Origin: Foliamicus sp965115835
GTDB taxonomy: Bacteria; Pseudomonadota; Gammaproteobacteria; Steroidobacterales; Foliamicaceae
Direction of reading: 5' to 3'
Length of the DNA: 64,000 bases
Assembly: GCA_965115835.1 (NCBI GenBank)
Contig: OZ220471.1
Location: 124,001-188,000 of the forward strand
Below the pieces are notes generated by a model, which saw only the letters and a list, made by a program, of their open reading frames with translations, was not told where the DNA came from and did no database searches. Shown here piece after piece: positions 17,811 through 26,696 of the stretch; position 1 is the first letter of the stretch, and each line of letters opens with the position of its first letter. Both the position numbers and the translations under genes were made by a program.

Positions 17811-19211
17811 TCAGATGAGTTTCCGGGGGTCGGCGAGACGGCCGCAAACGGCGGAGGCGGCGACGGTGGCCGGGCTGGCCAGGTGGGTACGAGCGCCGCG
17901 GCCCTGCCGGTTCTCGAAATTGCGGTTGGTGCTGGAGACGGTGCGCATGCCGCCGAAACTGTCGCCCCCGGCATGGAAGCACATCGCGCAGCCGGACTCC
18001 TGCCACTCGAAGCCGGCCGCCTCGAACACCCGGTCGAGGCCTTCCGCCTCGGCGGCCGCGCGCACGGCCATGGAACCGGGTACGCAGATGGCCTTCACGC
18101 CCTCCGCCACCCGGCGGCCCTCGAGGATTTCGGCGGCGGCGCGCAGGTCGGGCAGCCGCGCGTTGGTGCATGAGCCGATAAAGGCGGCGTGGATTTCAAG
18201 TTCGTCCATCCGCTGGCCGGGTTTCAGGTCCATGTAGTCGAGGGCGCGTCGCATGGCCTCGCGGCGCCCTGCGGAACCACGGGGCTCGGGAACCTGTGCG
18301 TCGATGCCCACGGCCTGTTCCGGGCTGGTTCCCCAGCTCACCTGGGGGGGCGTTCCGGCGCAGTCAAGCTCCAGTTCGCAGTCGAAATGCGCGCCCGCGT
18401 CCGACTTCAGTTCGCGCCAGTGAGACACGGCACGGTCCCACAACGCTCCACCGGGCGCAAATTCCCGTCCTTTCAGGAACTCGAATACCTGTTCATCCGG
18501 TGCGACCATGCCGGTGAAGGCGCCGAACTCGATAGCCATGTTGCACAGCGTCATGCGGCCTTCCACACCCAGCGCCTCGATGGCGGGACCGGCGAACTCC
18601 ACCGCATGGCCCAGCCCGCCCGTTGCGGAGTGGCGGGCGATCAGGGCCAGGATCAGGTCCTTGGCGCTCACTGCGGGGCCCGGCATACCGGTATACCGCA
18701 CCTGCATGGTCCGGGGGCGCTCTACCCGCAAGGTCCCGGTGGCCAGCGCATGTTCCGCCTGGGTGGTGCCGATGCCCCAGGCCAGCGCGCCCAGTCCGCC
18801 CACAGTGCAGGTGTGGCTGTCGGGACACACCAGCGTCAGGCCGGGCAGGGCGATGCCGAGTTCCGGAGAGATGACATGCACGATGCCCTGGCGCGGATCG
18901 TCGATGTCGAATAACCGGATGCCCGCTTCGTGCGCCGCTTCGCGCGTGGCGGTGATGAACTCGACGCCGCCTGGCATGCGGCTGAGGCCGGGTCGGCCAG
19001 GGCGCGTATCGACGATGTGATCCATGACGCAGAAGGCCCGTTCGGGGTGACGTATCCTCCGCGCGGCTTGCTCGAGGGCCTTGAGGGCCAGGGTGCCGGT
19101 GCGCTCGTGCAGGAAGATACGGTCGATGGCGACGAGGGATTGCCCATCGCCGGACACGGCGATCTCGTGGGCGTCCCACAGCTTGTCGAACAGCGTGCGC
19201 GGCGCGTTCAT
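17811..19211 (-). CDS. leuC: 3-isopropylmalate dehydratase large subunit
   Basis: A 466-residue aconitase-family protein, the [4Fe-4S] catalytic subunit partnered by LeuD. It begins RTLFDKLWDAH as LeuC does, has VCPDSHTCTVGGLGALAWGIG, the cluster-binding IGSCTNARLPDL and CAMC motifs (three Cys), and the C-terminal SSTNRNFENRQGRGARTHLASP. The start ATG 19211 overlaps the tesB stop codon (ATGA), so the two are translationally coupled. Sequence around CAMC (SGCAMCFHAGGDSF) differs from the more common GCSMCL form, so a related substrate cannot be fully excluded. Confidence 0.93.
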   Translation of the reverse strand: MNAPRTLFDKLWDAHEIAVSGDGQSLVAIDRIFLHERTGTLALKALEQAARRIRHPERAFCVMDHIVDTRPGRPGLSRMPGGVEFITATREAAHEAGIRLFDIDDPRQGIVHVISPELGIALPGLTLVCPDSHTCTVGGLGALAWGIGTTQAEHALATGTLRVERPRTMQVRYTGMPGPAVSAKDLILALIARHSATGGLGHAVEFAGPAIEALGVEGRMTLCNMAIEFGAFTGMVAPDEQVFEFLKGREFAPGGALWDRAVSHWRELKSDAGAHFDCELELDCAGTPPQVSWGTSPEQAVGIDAQVPEPRGSAGRREAMRRALDYMDLKPGQRMDELEIHAAFIGSCTNARLPDLRAAAEILEGRRVAEGVKAICVPGSMAVRAAAEAEGLDRVFEAAGFEWQESGCAMCFHAGGDSFGGMRTVSSTNRNFENRQGRGARTHLASPATVAASAVCGRLADPRKLI

Positions 19212-20074
19212 CCGGCGGCCGCCCTGCGGATGCGGAACAGGCCTTCCTGGCCCATGGTGGCCGCCCGCTTGCCGTCGCGACGGTACACCGAAGCGCGGGC
19301 AAAGCCGCGCGCGCCGCCGGCCCAGGGGCTGTGCAGGTCGAAGAGCATCCACTGGTCTACCCGTATCGGGCAGTGAAACCACATGGCGTGGTCCAGGCTG
19401 GCGAGCTGGAATCCGGTGGGCGGTCGCCGGTGCGGAAACGTGACCATGCCGATCAGCCCCATGTCGGACAAGAAGGCGAGGAAGGCCTGATGCGCCGCGA
19501 TATCGTCCGGCAACGGCGCCGAAGTCCTCATCCACAGCATCTGACGGGGGTTGCGCGCCCCGGTTCCCAGGGCATGCTCCGGATCCACCGGCCGGAAATC
19601 CAGCGCCCGGGAAAGCCTGAGCAGGTTGAAGTATCGCCGGGGCATCCAGTCGGACTCCGAGGAGGTCAGTTCGCGCAGGTCCTCGAGCGCTTCCGGAGGC
19701 GGGGTGTCCGGCATGGGATCCTGGTGCTTTGGCCCCTCCTGTTCGGCCTGGAAAGAAGCCGTCATGTTGAAGATCGCCCGCCCGTGCTGGATCGCCACGA
19801 CCCGGCGGTTGGAAAAGCTTCGGCCATCGCGGGCGCGGTCCACCTCGTAGATGATTGGCGCCAGATGGTCGCCCTCGCGCAGGAAATAGGCATGCATCGA
19901 ATGCGCCACGCGACCCTCGATAGTGCGCAACGCGGCGTACAGCGCCTGCCCCAGGACCTGACCGCCGAACACCCGCCCGGCGCCGAAGTCCCGGCTCTGG
20001 CCGCGGAACAGGTTTTCCTCCAGGCGCTCCAGTTCGAGTTGGTCGATCAGCTTGCGTAAGTCGTCCCCGTGCAT
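19208..20074 (-). CDS. tesB: Acyl-CoA thioesterase II
   Basis: A double-hotdog thioesterase that hydrolyses medium/long acyl-CoAs in the cytoplasm. The 288-residue protein shows NLFRGQSRDFGAGRVFGGQVLGQAL, HSMHAYFLREGD and, in the C-terminal hotdog, the SLDHAMWFH active-site segment and the end LFRIRR. ATG 20074 gives the usual family length. Its stop codon overlaps the leuC start, making an apparent tesB-leuC-leuD operon, an uncommon pairing for leucine genes. Confidence 0.94.
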   Translation of the reverse strand: MHGDDLRKLIDQLELERLEENLFRGQSRDFGAGRVFGGQVLGQALYAALRTIEGRVAHSMHAYFLREGDHLAPIIYEVDRARDGRSFSNRRVVAIQHGRAIFNMTASFQAEQEGPKHQDPMPDTPPPEALEDLRELTSSESDWMPRRYFNLLRLSRALDFRPVDPEHALGTGARNPRQMLWMRTSAPLPDDIAAHQAFLAFLSDMGLIGMVTFPHRRPPTGFQLASLDHAMWFHCPIRVDQWMLFDLHSPWAGGARGFARASVYRRDGKRAATMGQEGLFRIRRAAAG

Positions 20075-20188
20075 TGCTGTGCCCTGCCTTTGCATGGTGG
20101 CAAGCGTACCAGCATCAAGCGGGAAATAATGCCGTAAGATAGGCGCCCTGCGGTTCTCGAGGACGGGAATATGGCCGGAGGAAGGAGG

Positions 20189-20938
20189 ATGTCGGTTCTT
20201 CTGGCGAAGGTCGGCATTACCGCCTGCACAGTCGGTGCGATCCTCGCTGCGGCCGCCATTGGCGGCTACCGTCTGCAACTGCTTTCGCTGTTCCCGTCCC
20301 TGGGTGGATATGCAGCCAGCGTACTGGCGCTGGGGATTGCTGCTCCGGTCATGCTGGTTGCGATGATCGGAGCGCGCGGACGCCTCGGGAGCTGGGCGTT
20401 CAATTCGGCGGGATGGATTGCCCTGGTCGTTTGTGTCCTGATGACGCTGAACCATCTTCTGTGGTTTCGTCAGGCCCAGGTGTCGCCTGCCATCAACGAC
20501 ATCAGCACGGACACGTTCGATCCTCCGGAATTCGTGGACCTGCTGCCGTTGAGGGCCTCGGCCCCCAACCCGCCCGGGTACGCGGGCAGCCTCGTGGCGA
20601 GGCAGCAGCGCGCCGCCTACCCCGAAATCGAGCCGTTGTTTCTGGCGACTGGCGTTGCGGAGGCGATCCTGCTTGCAGCCGAGGCAGCCAGGGGCCTGGG
20701 CTGGGAGGTCGTGGCGCTGGCGCCCGGGGAGGGGCGCCTGGAGGCCGTCGATACCACGCCCTGGTTTGGCTTCAAGGACGATGTGGTGGTGCGGGTCACG
20801 CCTGCGGAAGGCGGCGTGAAGGTGGATGTTCGTTCCAAGTCGCGCGTGAGGATGGCGGACATGGGCACCAACGCCCGGCGCATCCGCCGCTTCCTCTCCG
20901 CCCTGCGCCCGGGTTGGCCCGCAGATCAGACCATGTAG
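20189..20938 (+). CDS. DUF1499 family membrane protein
   Basis: A protein of 249 residues read from ATG 20189, which has GGAGGA six bases upstream; ATG 20171 would add six residues. Three hydrophobic helices occupy the first ~110 residues, followed by a soluble DUF1499 domain (PEIEPLFLATG..., DTTPWFGFKDDVVVRV, VDVRSKSRVRMADMGTNARRIRRFL). The function of this widespread family is unknown. It is divergent from tesB and its last 13 bases overlap the convergent MaoC-like gene. Confidence 0.85.
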   Translation: MSVLLAKVGITACTVGAILAAAAIGGYRLQLLSLFPSLGGYAASVLALGIAAPVMLVAMIGARGRLGSWAFNSAGWIALVVCVLMTLNHLLWFRQAQVSPAINDISTDTFDPPEFVDLLPLRASAPNPPGYAGSLVARQQRAAYPEIEPLFLATGVAEAILLAAEAARGLGWEVVALAPGEGRLEAVDTTPWFGFKDDVVVRVTPAEGGVKVDVRSKSRVRMADMGTNARRIRRFLSALRPGWPADQTM

Positions 20939-21384
20939 AGGCCGAGGGTTTCGGCCGTGCAGGCGGGTTTTTCCCGGCCTTCGATCTCGACCCTGTGCCG
21001 GCAGGTCATCTGAATGCCGCCGGCCCGCGCCCGCGCCCGCAGTACGGTAGTCCGCACCCGCACCCGGTTTCCGCAAACCACCATGGTGGAAAAACGCACC
21101 TTGTTCAGCCCCCAGTTGATCGCTCTCTTGAGGGTGGGAAAATGCACGAACTTTTCCGTGGCGCCCGGAATCAGCGACAGCGTCAGATAGCCGTGAGCGA
21201 TCGTGGCGCCGGTGTCGAGCTCCCGCGCCGCGCGCACCGGATCCACATGGATCCACTGAAAGTCCTCCGTGGCCTGCGCGAACCGGTCGATGCGGCTCTG
21301 GTCCACCAGGATCCAGTCCGAAACGCCCACTTCCACGCCTTCCAGCGCGCGCGCTTCTTCTATTGTGCGAACTTCATGCCCCAA
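20926..21384 (-). CDS. MaoC-like (R)-specific enoyl-CoA hydratase domain protein
   Basis: A 152-residue single-hotdog protein. The hydratase signature is seen in ATEDFQWIHVDPVRA (catalytic Asp and His) and GATIAHGYLTLSLIP. Such enzymes hydrate trans-2-enoyl-CoA or related thioesters. The first in-frame start is a TTG at 21384 with no strong ribosome-binding site; the homology (VGVSDWILVDQSRIDRFAQAT) begins some 17 residues later, so the true start is uncertain. It lies downstream of folE on the same strand with a 40-base gap, but the functions seem unrelated. Confidence 0.85.
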   Translation of the reverse strand: MGHEVRTIEEARALEGVEVGVSDWILVDQSRIDRFAQATEDFQWIHVDPVRAARELDTGATIAHGYLTLSLIPGATEKFVHFPTLKRAINWGLNKVRFSTMVVCGNRVRVRTTVLRARARAGGIQMTCRHRVEIEGREKPACTAETLGLYMV

Positions 21385-21424
21385 GAGCGATATACCGCAG
21401 GTTCCCGTTGCCGCCCGTGTATTA

Positions 21425-22015
21425 TCACCGCCCGCGATCGATCATGGCCAGGAATTCGGCGCGCGCCCTGGCGTCGTCGCGAAACACGCCCAGCATCTGG
21501 CTGGTTACCATGCTCACATTGCGCTTGCCGATCCCGCGCGTGGTCATGCACTCGTGCGCCGCCTCGATCACCACCGCCACGCCGCGCGGCTCCAGCACCG
21601 TGGAGATGCAGTCGGCGATCTGCGCCGTAAGCTTCTCCTGGACCTGCAGGCGGTGCGCGTAAGTGTCCACTACCCGCGCCAGCTTGCTGATGCCCACCAC
21701 CTTGTCCCGCGGCAGGTAGGCGACATGCGCCTTGCCGATAATCGGCGCGATGTGGTGTTCGCAGTGCGAGTTGAAGTCGATATGGGTAAGCGCCACGATT
21801 TCGTCGTAGCCGTTCACTTCCTTGAAAGTTCGGGCCAGAAACTCGTAGGGGTCTTCCGCATAACCGCTGAACCACTCCTCGAAGGCGCGCGCCACCCGCT
21901 TGGGCGTATCCACCAGGCCTTCGCGATCAACATCATCGCCAGTCCAGCTCAACAGGGTGCGGACTGCGCCTTCCGCCTCGGCTCGCGTCGGTCGCCTGCT
22001 TTTATTGTTGCTCAT
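21425..22015 (-). CDS. folE: GTP cyclohydrolase I
   Basis: This enzyme converts GTP to 7,8-dihydroneopterin triphosphate for folate or queuosine precursors. The 196-residue protein contains the zinc/catalytic block DFNSHCEHHIAPIIGKAHVAYLP, GISKLARVVDTYAHRLQVQE and the C-terminal AHECMTTRGIGKRN. It overlaps the mobA stop by four bases (ATGA), so it is the third gene of a moaC-mobA-folE operon in which two GTP-derived pterin pathways are expressed together. Confidence 0.97.
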   Translation of the reverse strand: MSNNKSRRPTRAEAEGAVRTLLSWTGDDVDREGLVDTPKRVARAFEEWFSGYAEDPYEFLARTFKEVNGYDEIVALTHIDFNSHCEHHIAPIIGKAHVAYLPRDKVVGISKLARVVDTYAHRLQVQEKLTAQIADCISTVLEPRGVAVVIEAAHECMTTRGIGKRNVSMVTSQMLGVFRDDARARAEFLAMIDRGR

Positions 22016-22629
22016 GGGCCTGCTCCCGGGGAGTTGGCGCTGCTGTGCAGAAACTTGCGGAAGTCCTCATGACTGTTGATGTTCGTGATTGCCAGCGGAA
22101 TCAGTTTCAGCGGCCGGTCCTTGATGTGGTCGCGGGGCGAAGGCGCTGCCTGTGCCGCCACGGCCTTCGCCAGACCCGCAAGGGTAGCCGGTTCGTAGAT
22201 GGCGCACAACGGCTCCGGCGCTCCGGAATCGGGATTGCAAAAGGCCGTGGCGGCGCAGGCCGGATCGCGCTCGGCGATCAGACGCCTGATTTCGCCCCGG
22301 GAGAGTCCGGGTTGATCGCAGGCCAGCGCCAGCCAGGCCCGCTCCGGCGCCTGCGCGTGCGCCGCCCCGAGGCCCGCCGCGGGTCCCTGGTTCGGGCAAA
22401 GGTCGGGCAGGCAATGGAAGCGCGAGAACAAGGCCTGGGAAACCTGCTCGGGGCGTACCGACACCCATACATCGTCAAGGCAGGACTCGAGCAACTGCAC
22501 GGCGCGTTCCAGCAGGCTCGCGCCGCCGATCCGCGCCGCTGCCTTGTCGCTGCCGAAGCGTGTGCTCAGGCCGCCGGCCAGCACCACACCCGACAGCAGT
22601 GGTTCAGCGGTCCGGCTCATTTGCGTCAT
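22012..22629 (-). CDS. mobA: Molybdenum cofactor guanylyltransferase
   Basis: MobA attaches GMP to molybdopterin to make the bis-MGD cofactor. The 205-residue nucleotidyltransferase has the signature VVLAGGLSTRFGSDKAAARIGG, the DLCPNQGPAAGLGAA loop and ALACDQPGL. It overlaps the upstream moaC by 26 bases and the downstream folE by 4. ATG 22620 is a slightly shorter alternative start. A MocA/CoxD-type cytidylyltransferase is possible but the loop pattern fits MobA better. Confidence 0.9.
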   Translation of the reverse strand: MTQMSRTAEPLLSGVVLAGGLSTRFGSDKAAARIGGASLLERAVQLLESCLDDVWVSVRPEQVSQALFSRFHCLPDLCPNQGPAAGLGAAHAQAPERAWLALACDQPGLSRGEIRRLIAERDPACAATAFCNPDSGAPEPLCAIYEPATLAGLAKAVAAQAAPSPRDHIKDRPLKLIPLAITNINSHEDFRKFLHSSANSPGAGP

Positions 22630-23080
22630 CGCTCTTTCCGCCTGTCTTGGCGATCAGGCGGGCCTTGCGGATGACCATTCCGCGCGCTGCCGACTTCAAC
22701 ATGTCATAGACCGTAAGCGCCGCCACGGTAGCCCCGGTCAGCGCCTCCATCTCCGCTCCGGTCTTGTCGGTCACGCGCACGGCGCAGTCGATCACCACCT
22801 CTCCGGCCTGGAGCCCCACTTCGATCCGGCAACCTTCCAGTTTGAGCGGGTGGCAGAAGGGAATCAGCTGGTGCGTTCGCTTGGCGGCCTGGGTGCCGGC
22901 GATGATGGCGGTCTGGAACACGGGGCCCTTGTGCGTTTCGATCTCGCCGTTCACGGCACTTGCCGCAACCTCGGGAGGCAGGGTTATGCGCGCGCGCGCA
23001 TGAGCGCGCCGGGTCGTGACCGCCTTGTCGGCCACATCCACCATGCCCGGCTGTTGCCGTGAGTCGATATGCGCGAGCAT
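22604..23080 (-). CDS. moaC: Cyclic pyranopterin monophosphate synthase
   Basis: MoaC forms cyclic pyranopterin monophosphate, the first stable molybdopterin intermediate. From ATG 23080 the product is 158 residues: the GMVDVADKAVTTRRAHARA start, the KRTHQLIPFCHPL motif and the VRVTDKTGAEMEALTGATVAALTVYDMLKSAARGM block are all present. The frame happens to stay open far upstream across pdhA; that part is non-coding. First gene of the moaC-mobA-folE run, divergent from the dehydrogenase operon across 249 bases. Confidence 0.96.
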   Translation of the reverse strand: MLAHIDSRQQPGMVDVADKAVTTRRAHARARITLPPEVAASAVNGEIETHKGPVFQTAIIAGTQAAKRTHQLIPFCHPLKLEGCRIEVGLQAGEVVIDCAVRVTDKTGAEMEALTGATVAALTVYDMLKSAARGMVIRKARLIAKTGGKSDDANEPDR

Positions 23081-23329
23081 CTTGCGGAAATTATAGTTTC
23101 CGCAGGCCGTGTGGTCTGGCCCCGCCCAATCGTCACCGGCCCGGCCCGCAGCGTTCCCGCGCACACGTCTCGACCTGGAGGCTTGGGTGTGCAAGGAGAG
23201 GAAGCCCGAGGTCTTGCGGAACGCGATCCGTCGCCCCCGCCTGCTGCGCGAAAAATCGTGTTGCGGAGAAGGCTCCGTGGGGCAATCGGCCAGCCGCGAT
23301 ATACTTTGCCTGCTGATTCGAGTTTCGAC

Positions 23330-24409
23330 ATGTCCATAGTAGCCCGGTTTGAAATCACGTACACGCAGTTCCTGAACGAGCACGGCGAGGCTCGGAAAGA
23401 GTTGCCGGACTTTGCCGCCGACGCGGATCGGATGGCGCGCATGTATCGATTCATGATGCTGGCCCGGGTCTTCGACCGTCGCTGCATCAACCTTCAACGG
23501 ACCGGGCAGGTGGGCACGATCGCCTCCAGCCAGGGCCATGAGGCGGCCCAGATCGGGGTGGCTGCAGCGATGCAGCCGGACGACGTCATGGCGCCGTCGT
23601 ATCGCGAACATGGCGCGGTGATATGGAGGGGAGTTCGCATGAGCCAGTTGCTGGCCGTTTGGGGGGGCGACGAACGCGGGCACGACTGGGACGGACCGCG
23701 CCACGATTTCCCCTATTGCGTGCCGATCGCCACCCAGTGCCTGCATGCGGCCGGCGCCGCCCTGGCGCTGAAGATGCGGGGCCGGAAGAACTGCGCGGTG
23801 GCCCTTTGCGGCGATGGCGCAACTTCCGAGGGCGCGTTCCACGAGGCTCTGAACGCCGCCGGCGCGATGCAGTTGCCGGTGGTGTTCCTGGTGACCAACA
23901 ATCGCTACGCGATTTCCATGCCGGTGGAAAAACAGACGGCTGCGGGCACTCTGGCGCAAAAGGCTATTGCCGCCGGCATCCATGGCGAGCAGGTGGACGG
24001 CAACGACCTGATCGCGGTACACAGCCGGGCCGGGCTCGCCCTGGAAAAAGCCCGTTGTGGGGGCGGCCCGTCGCTGATCGAGGCCGTGAGCTATCGGCTT
24101 GCGGACCACACCACGGCGGATGACGCCACCCGCTATCGCCAGGATGCCGAAGTGGAAGAAGCTCGCCGTTGCGAGCCTCTCAAGCGGATGCGGATCCTGA
24201 TGGAAAATCGCTTTGGCTGGACGGGAGAGCAGGAAGAGACGCTGGTCGAGGAACTGGAAGCGGAAGTGGAGGCCGAGGTGGAAGCCTATTTGAGCGTCCC
24301 CGGTCCCAGGATCGAGGACATTTTCGAACACCAGTTCGGCAACATGCCTTCGGTCCTCGAGGCGCAACGCGAGATTGCGCGCAATTATCCCGCGCCGGAG
24401 CACGGCTGA
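23330..24409 (+). CDS. pdhA: Pyruvate/2-oxoacid dehydrogenase E1 component, alpha subunit
   Basis: The thiamine-diphosphate-dependent E1 heterotetramer decarboxylates pyruvate or a branched-chain 2-oxoacid. From ATG 23330 the protein has 359 residues. It shows the ThDP-binding GDGATSEGAFHEALNAAGAMQLPVVFLVTNNRYAIS block, SYREHGAVIWRG and the phosphorylation-loop-like YRLADHTTADDATRY. Substrate (pyruvate or branched chain) cannot be fixed from sequence alone. The stop overlaps the E1-beta start (TGATG). Its need for thiamine diphosphate connects it metabolically to the thiamine-salvage operon at 56119-59918. Confidence 0.93.
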   Translation: MSIVARFEITYTQFLNEHGEARKELPDFAADADRMARMYRFMMLARVFDRRCINLQRTGQVGTIASSQGHEAAQIGVAAAMQPDDVMAPSYREHGAVIWRGVRMSQLLAVWGGDERGHDWDGPRHDFPYCVPIATQCLHAAGAALALKMRGRKNCAVALCGDGATSEGAFHEALNAAGAMQLPVVFLVTNNRYAISMPVEKQTAAGTLAQKAIAAGIHGEQVDGNDLIAVHSRAGLALEKARCGGGPSLIEAVSYRLADHTTADDATRYRQDAEVEEARRCEPLKRMRILMENRFGWTGEQEETLVEELEAEVEAEVEAYLSVPGPRIEDIFEHQFGNMPSVLEAQREIARNYPAPEHG

Positions 24410-25386
24410 TGGCCAGCCTGACCCTTGTCGAGGCAGTGAATCAGGCGCTGGCCCGGGAGATGGCGCACGACGACAGTGTGGTGGTGTTTGGCGAGGATGT
24501 GGGCGTGAACGGCGGCGTTTTCCGCGCCACGGTGGGCCTGCAGGAGCGGTTTGGCGCGCAGCGGGTGTTCGACACGCCCCTGGCCGAGGCGATGATCGCC
24601 GGGATGGCCGTGGGCATGGCGTCCCAGGGACTCAAGCCGGTGCCGGAGATCCAGTTCATGGGCTTCATCTATCCGGCGCTGGATCAGATCATCAGCCACG
24701 CCAGCCGCTTGCGCAACCGCACCCGGGGGCGGCTGACCTGCCCGATGGTTCTGCGGGCGCCCTTCGGCAGCGGAATCCGCGCGCCGGAGCATCATTCCGA
24801 GAGCACCGAGGCGTTGTTCGCCCACATGCCGGGCGTGCGGGTGGTGATCCCTTCCTCGCCGGTGCGCGCCTACGGCCTGCTTCTTTCCGCCATCCGCGAC
24901 CCCGACCCGGTGGTGTTTCTGGAGCCCAAGCGCGTATACCGCGCCTTCCGCCAGGAAGTGCCGGACAACGGCGAAGGTCTTCCGCTGGACCACGCCTTCG
25001 TGACCCGCGCAGGCGCGGACATCACGCTCATCTCCTGGGGCGCATCCGTCCTCGAGACCTGGAATGCGTCCGGAGAGCTGGCGGAAGAAGGCATAGACTG
25101 CGAAGTGATCGATGTGGCCACGGTCAGTCCGCTGGACAGGGACACGATTCTGGAGTCGGTCGCCCGCACCGGCCGGGTGGTTATCGTGCACGAGGCTGCG
25201 GTGAGCGGCGGCGTCGGTGCGGAAATCGCCGCCATCCTCGCCTGCGAGGGTCTATACAGTCTGGAGGGGCCGATCGTGCGGGTGGCGGGATACGATGTCG
25301 TGCCTCCCCTGGCGCGGATGGAATATGGCTACATTCCCAGCGTGCAGCGCATCAAGGACGCGGTGCGCGAGTGCCTGGGGGGGTAG
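24409..25386 (+). CDS. pdhB: Pyruvate/2-oxoacid dehydrogenase E1 component, beta subunit
   Basis: A 325-residue partner of the alpha subunit. Diagnostic segments are LTLVEAVNQALAREM, VVFGEDVGVNGGVFRAT, FDTPLAEAMIAGMAVGMA, PVPEIQFMGFIYPALDQI and the C-terminal VHEAAVSGGVGAEIAA...RVAGYDVVPP. It starts within the stop codon of pdhA and is followed 14 bases after its stop by the E2 gene, forming one transcription unit. Confidence 0.95.
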   Translation: MASLTLVEAVNQALAREMAHDDSVVVFGEDVGVNGGVFRATVGLQERFGAQRVFDTPLAEAMIAGMAVGMASQGLKPVPEIQFMGFIYPALDQIISHASRLRNRTRGRLTCPMVLRAPFGSGIRAPEHHSESTEALFAHMPGVRVVIPSSPVRAYGLLLSAIRDPDPVVFLEPKRVYRAFRQEVPDNGEGLPLDHAFVTRAGADITLISWGASVLETWNASGELAEEGIDCEVIDVATVSPLDRDTILESVARTGRVVIVHEAAVSGGVGAEIAAILACEGLYSLEGPIVRVAGYDVVPPLARMEYGYIPSVQRIKDAVRECLGG

Positions 25387-25400
25387 TCCCGGAATACGCA

Positions 25401-26696
25401 ATGAAAGAATTCAAGCTGCCCGATCTCGGCGAGGGCCTGACAGAGGCGGAAATTGTCGAATGGCACGTTGGCGCCGGTGATGAGATCAAGCTGGGCCAGC
25501 CCCTGGTGTCGGTCGAGACCGACAAGGCCGTGGTGGAGGTGCCCTCGCCGATATCCGGGCGTGTGATTGCCGTGCAGGGCGAGTCGGGCGACGTGATTCC
25601 GGTGGGCGAGGTGCTGGCGCGCTTCGACACGGGTTCGGACGATAACGACACTGCGGATGCGAAAGCGCCGCCCGCCGGGGAGAGCAAGGGTGGCGGCGCA
25701 GGGGCCGGCGGCCGGGACGAAGCGCCGGGGGTAGTGGGCGAGTTGCCGGCCAGCGGCTTGACGATGAGCGACACCACGAAAACGACTCCCGCGGCGCCTC
25801 GCAGGCAGCGGGTCAAGGCTGCTCCCTCGGTTCGTGCGCTGGCTCGCGAACTGGGCGTGGACCTGACGCAGGTCGAGGGCTCCGGACCGCAAGGCCGCAT
25901 CACTGCCGGGGATGTGGCGGGAGCCGCGGGGAAAACCGGCGGCCAGACGCCTCCGGCGCCGCCGTCCGGGAAGCAAGGCAACTTGTCCCCCCCTCGGGGA
26001 GCGGCGGCTTCCGACTTCCGAAGCGCCAGGGACGCACCCGCCCTCGCAACCCCGCAGCCCGGGACCGAGGAAAGACTTTCCGGACCCCGCCGGGCCATGT
26101 TCAAAAGCATGACTGCGGCGCATGGCGAGGTGGCGCTGTGCACCGTGATGGATGACGCCGATATCCACGACTGGGAATCGCCGCGCGATTTCACGCCCAG
26201 GCTGATCCGCGCCATGGTGGCCGGTTGCCGTGCGGCGCCGCGCCTGAACGGCGCCTTCAACGCCGAGACCGGCGTGCTGTCCCTGTCCGAGGGCGTGCAC
26301 ATGGGGCTGGCCATGGATACGCCGCACGGCCTGATCGTGGCGTCGATCCCCAACGCCCATGGTCTGGGCCTCGATGCCTTGCGCGCCGAGGTCGCGCGGC
26401 TGAAGAAGGCCGGCGCAGACCGCACGCTCAAGCCCGGGGAAGTGCGCGGCTACACGATCACGCTGTCGAATATTGCCGGCGGCTCCACGCGCTACGCAAC
26501 CCCGCTGATGGCGCCTCCCACAGTGGCAATCCTGGGCAGCGGCGCGGCGCGCGAGGAGGTGGCGGCGGTGAACGGCATGATCGCCATCCGGCGGATGCTG
26601 CCGCTATCGCTTACTTTCGATCATCGCTGCGTGGCCGGCGCCGATGCATCGAGGTTCCTGCTCGCGGTGGTGGCGGATCTCAAGCTGCCGTCGTGA
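25401..26696 (+). CDS. pdhC: Dihydrolipoamide acyltransferase (E2)
   Basis: The core acyltransferase of the 2-oxoacid dehydrogenase complex. The 431-residue protein has one lipoyl domain (1-76, lipoylated Lys in SVETDKAVVEVPSP), a flexible Ala/Pro/Gly linker, a peripheral-subunit-binding domain (APSVRALARELGVDLTQVEGSGPQGRI) and a catalytic domain ending LTFDHRCVAGADASRFL. In that active-site motif the usual HRxxDG aspartate is replaced by alanine (HRCVAG), which is unusual though not without precedent (plastid E2s also vary here). No E3 gene follows. Its stop overlaps the next start (GTGA). Confidence 0.92.
   Translation: MKEFKLPDLGEGLTEAEIVEWHVGAGDEIKLGQPLVSVETDKAVVEVPSPISGRVIAVQGESGDVIPVGEVLARFDTGSDDNDTADAKAPPAGESKGGGAGAGGRDEAPGVVGELPASGLTMSDTTKTTPAAPRRQRVKAAPSVRALARELGVDLTQVEGSGPQGRITAGDVAGAAGKTGGQTPPAPPSGKQGNLSPPRGAAASDFRSARDAPALATPQPGTEERLSGPRRAMFKSMTAAHGEVALCTVMDDADIHDWESPRDFTPRLIRAMVAGCRAAPRLNGAFNAETGVLSLSEGVHMGLAMDTPHGLIVASIPNAHGLGLDALRAEVARLKKAGADRTLKPGEVRGYTITLSNIAGGSTRYATPLMAPPTVAILGSGAAREEVAAVNGMIAIRRMLPLSLTFDHRCVAGADASRFLLAVVADLKLPS

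Noticed and set aside
23081..24403. Extension of the moaC frame by more than 400 codons upstream
   Set aside because: MoaC homology starts exactly at ATG 23080; the upstream part is antisense to pdhA and non-homologous.
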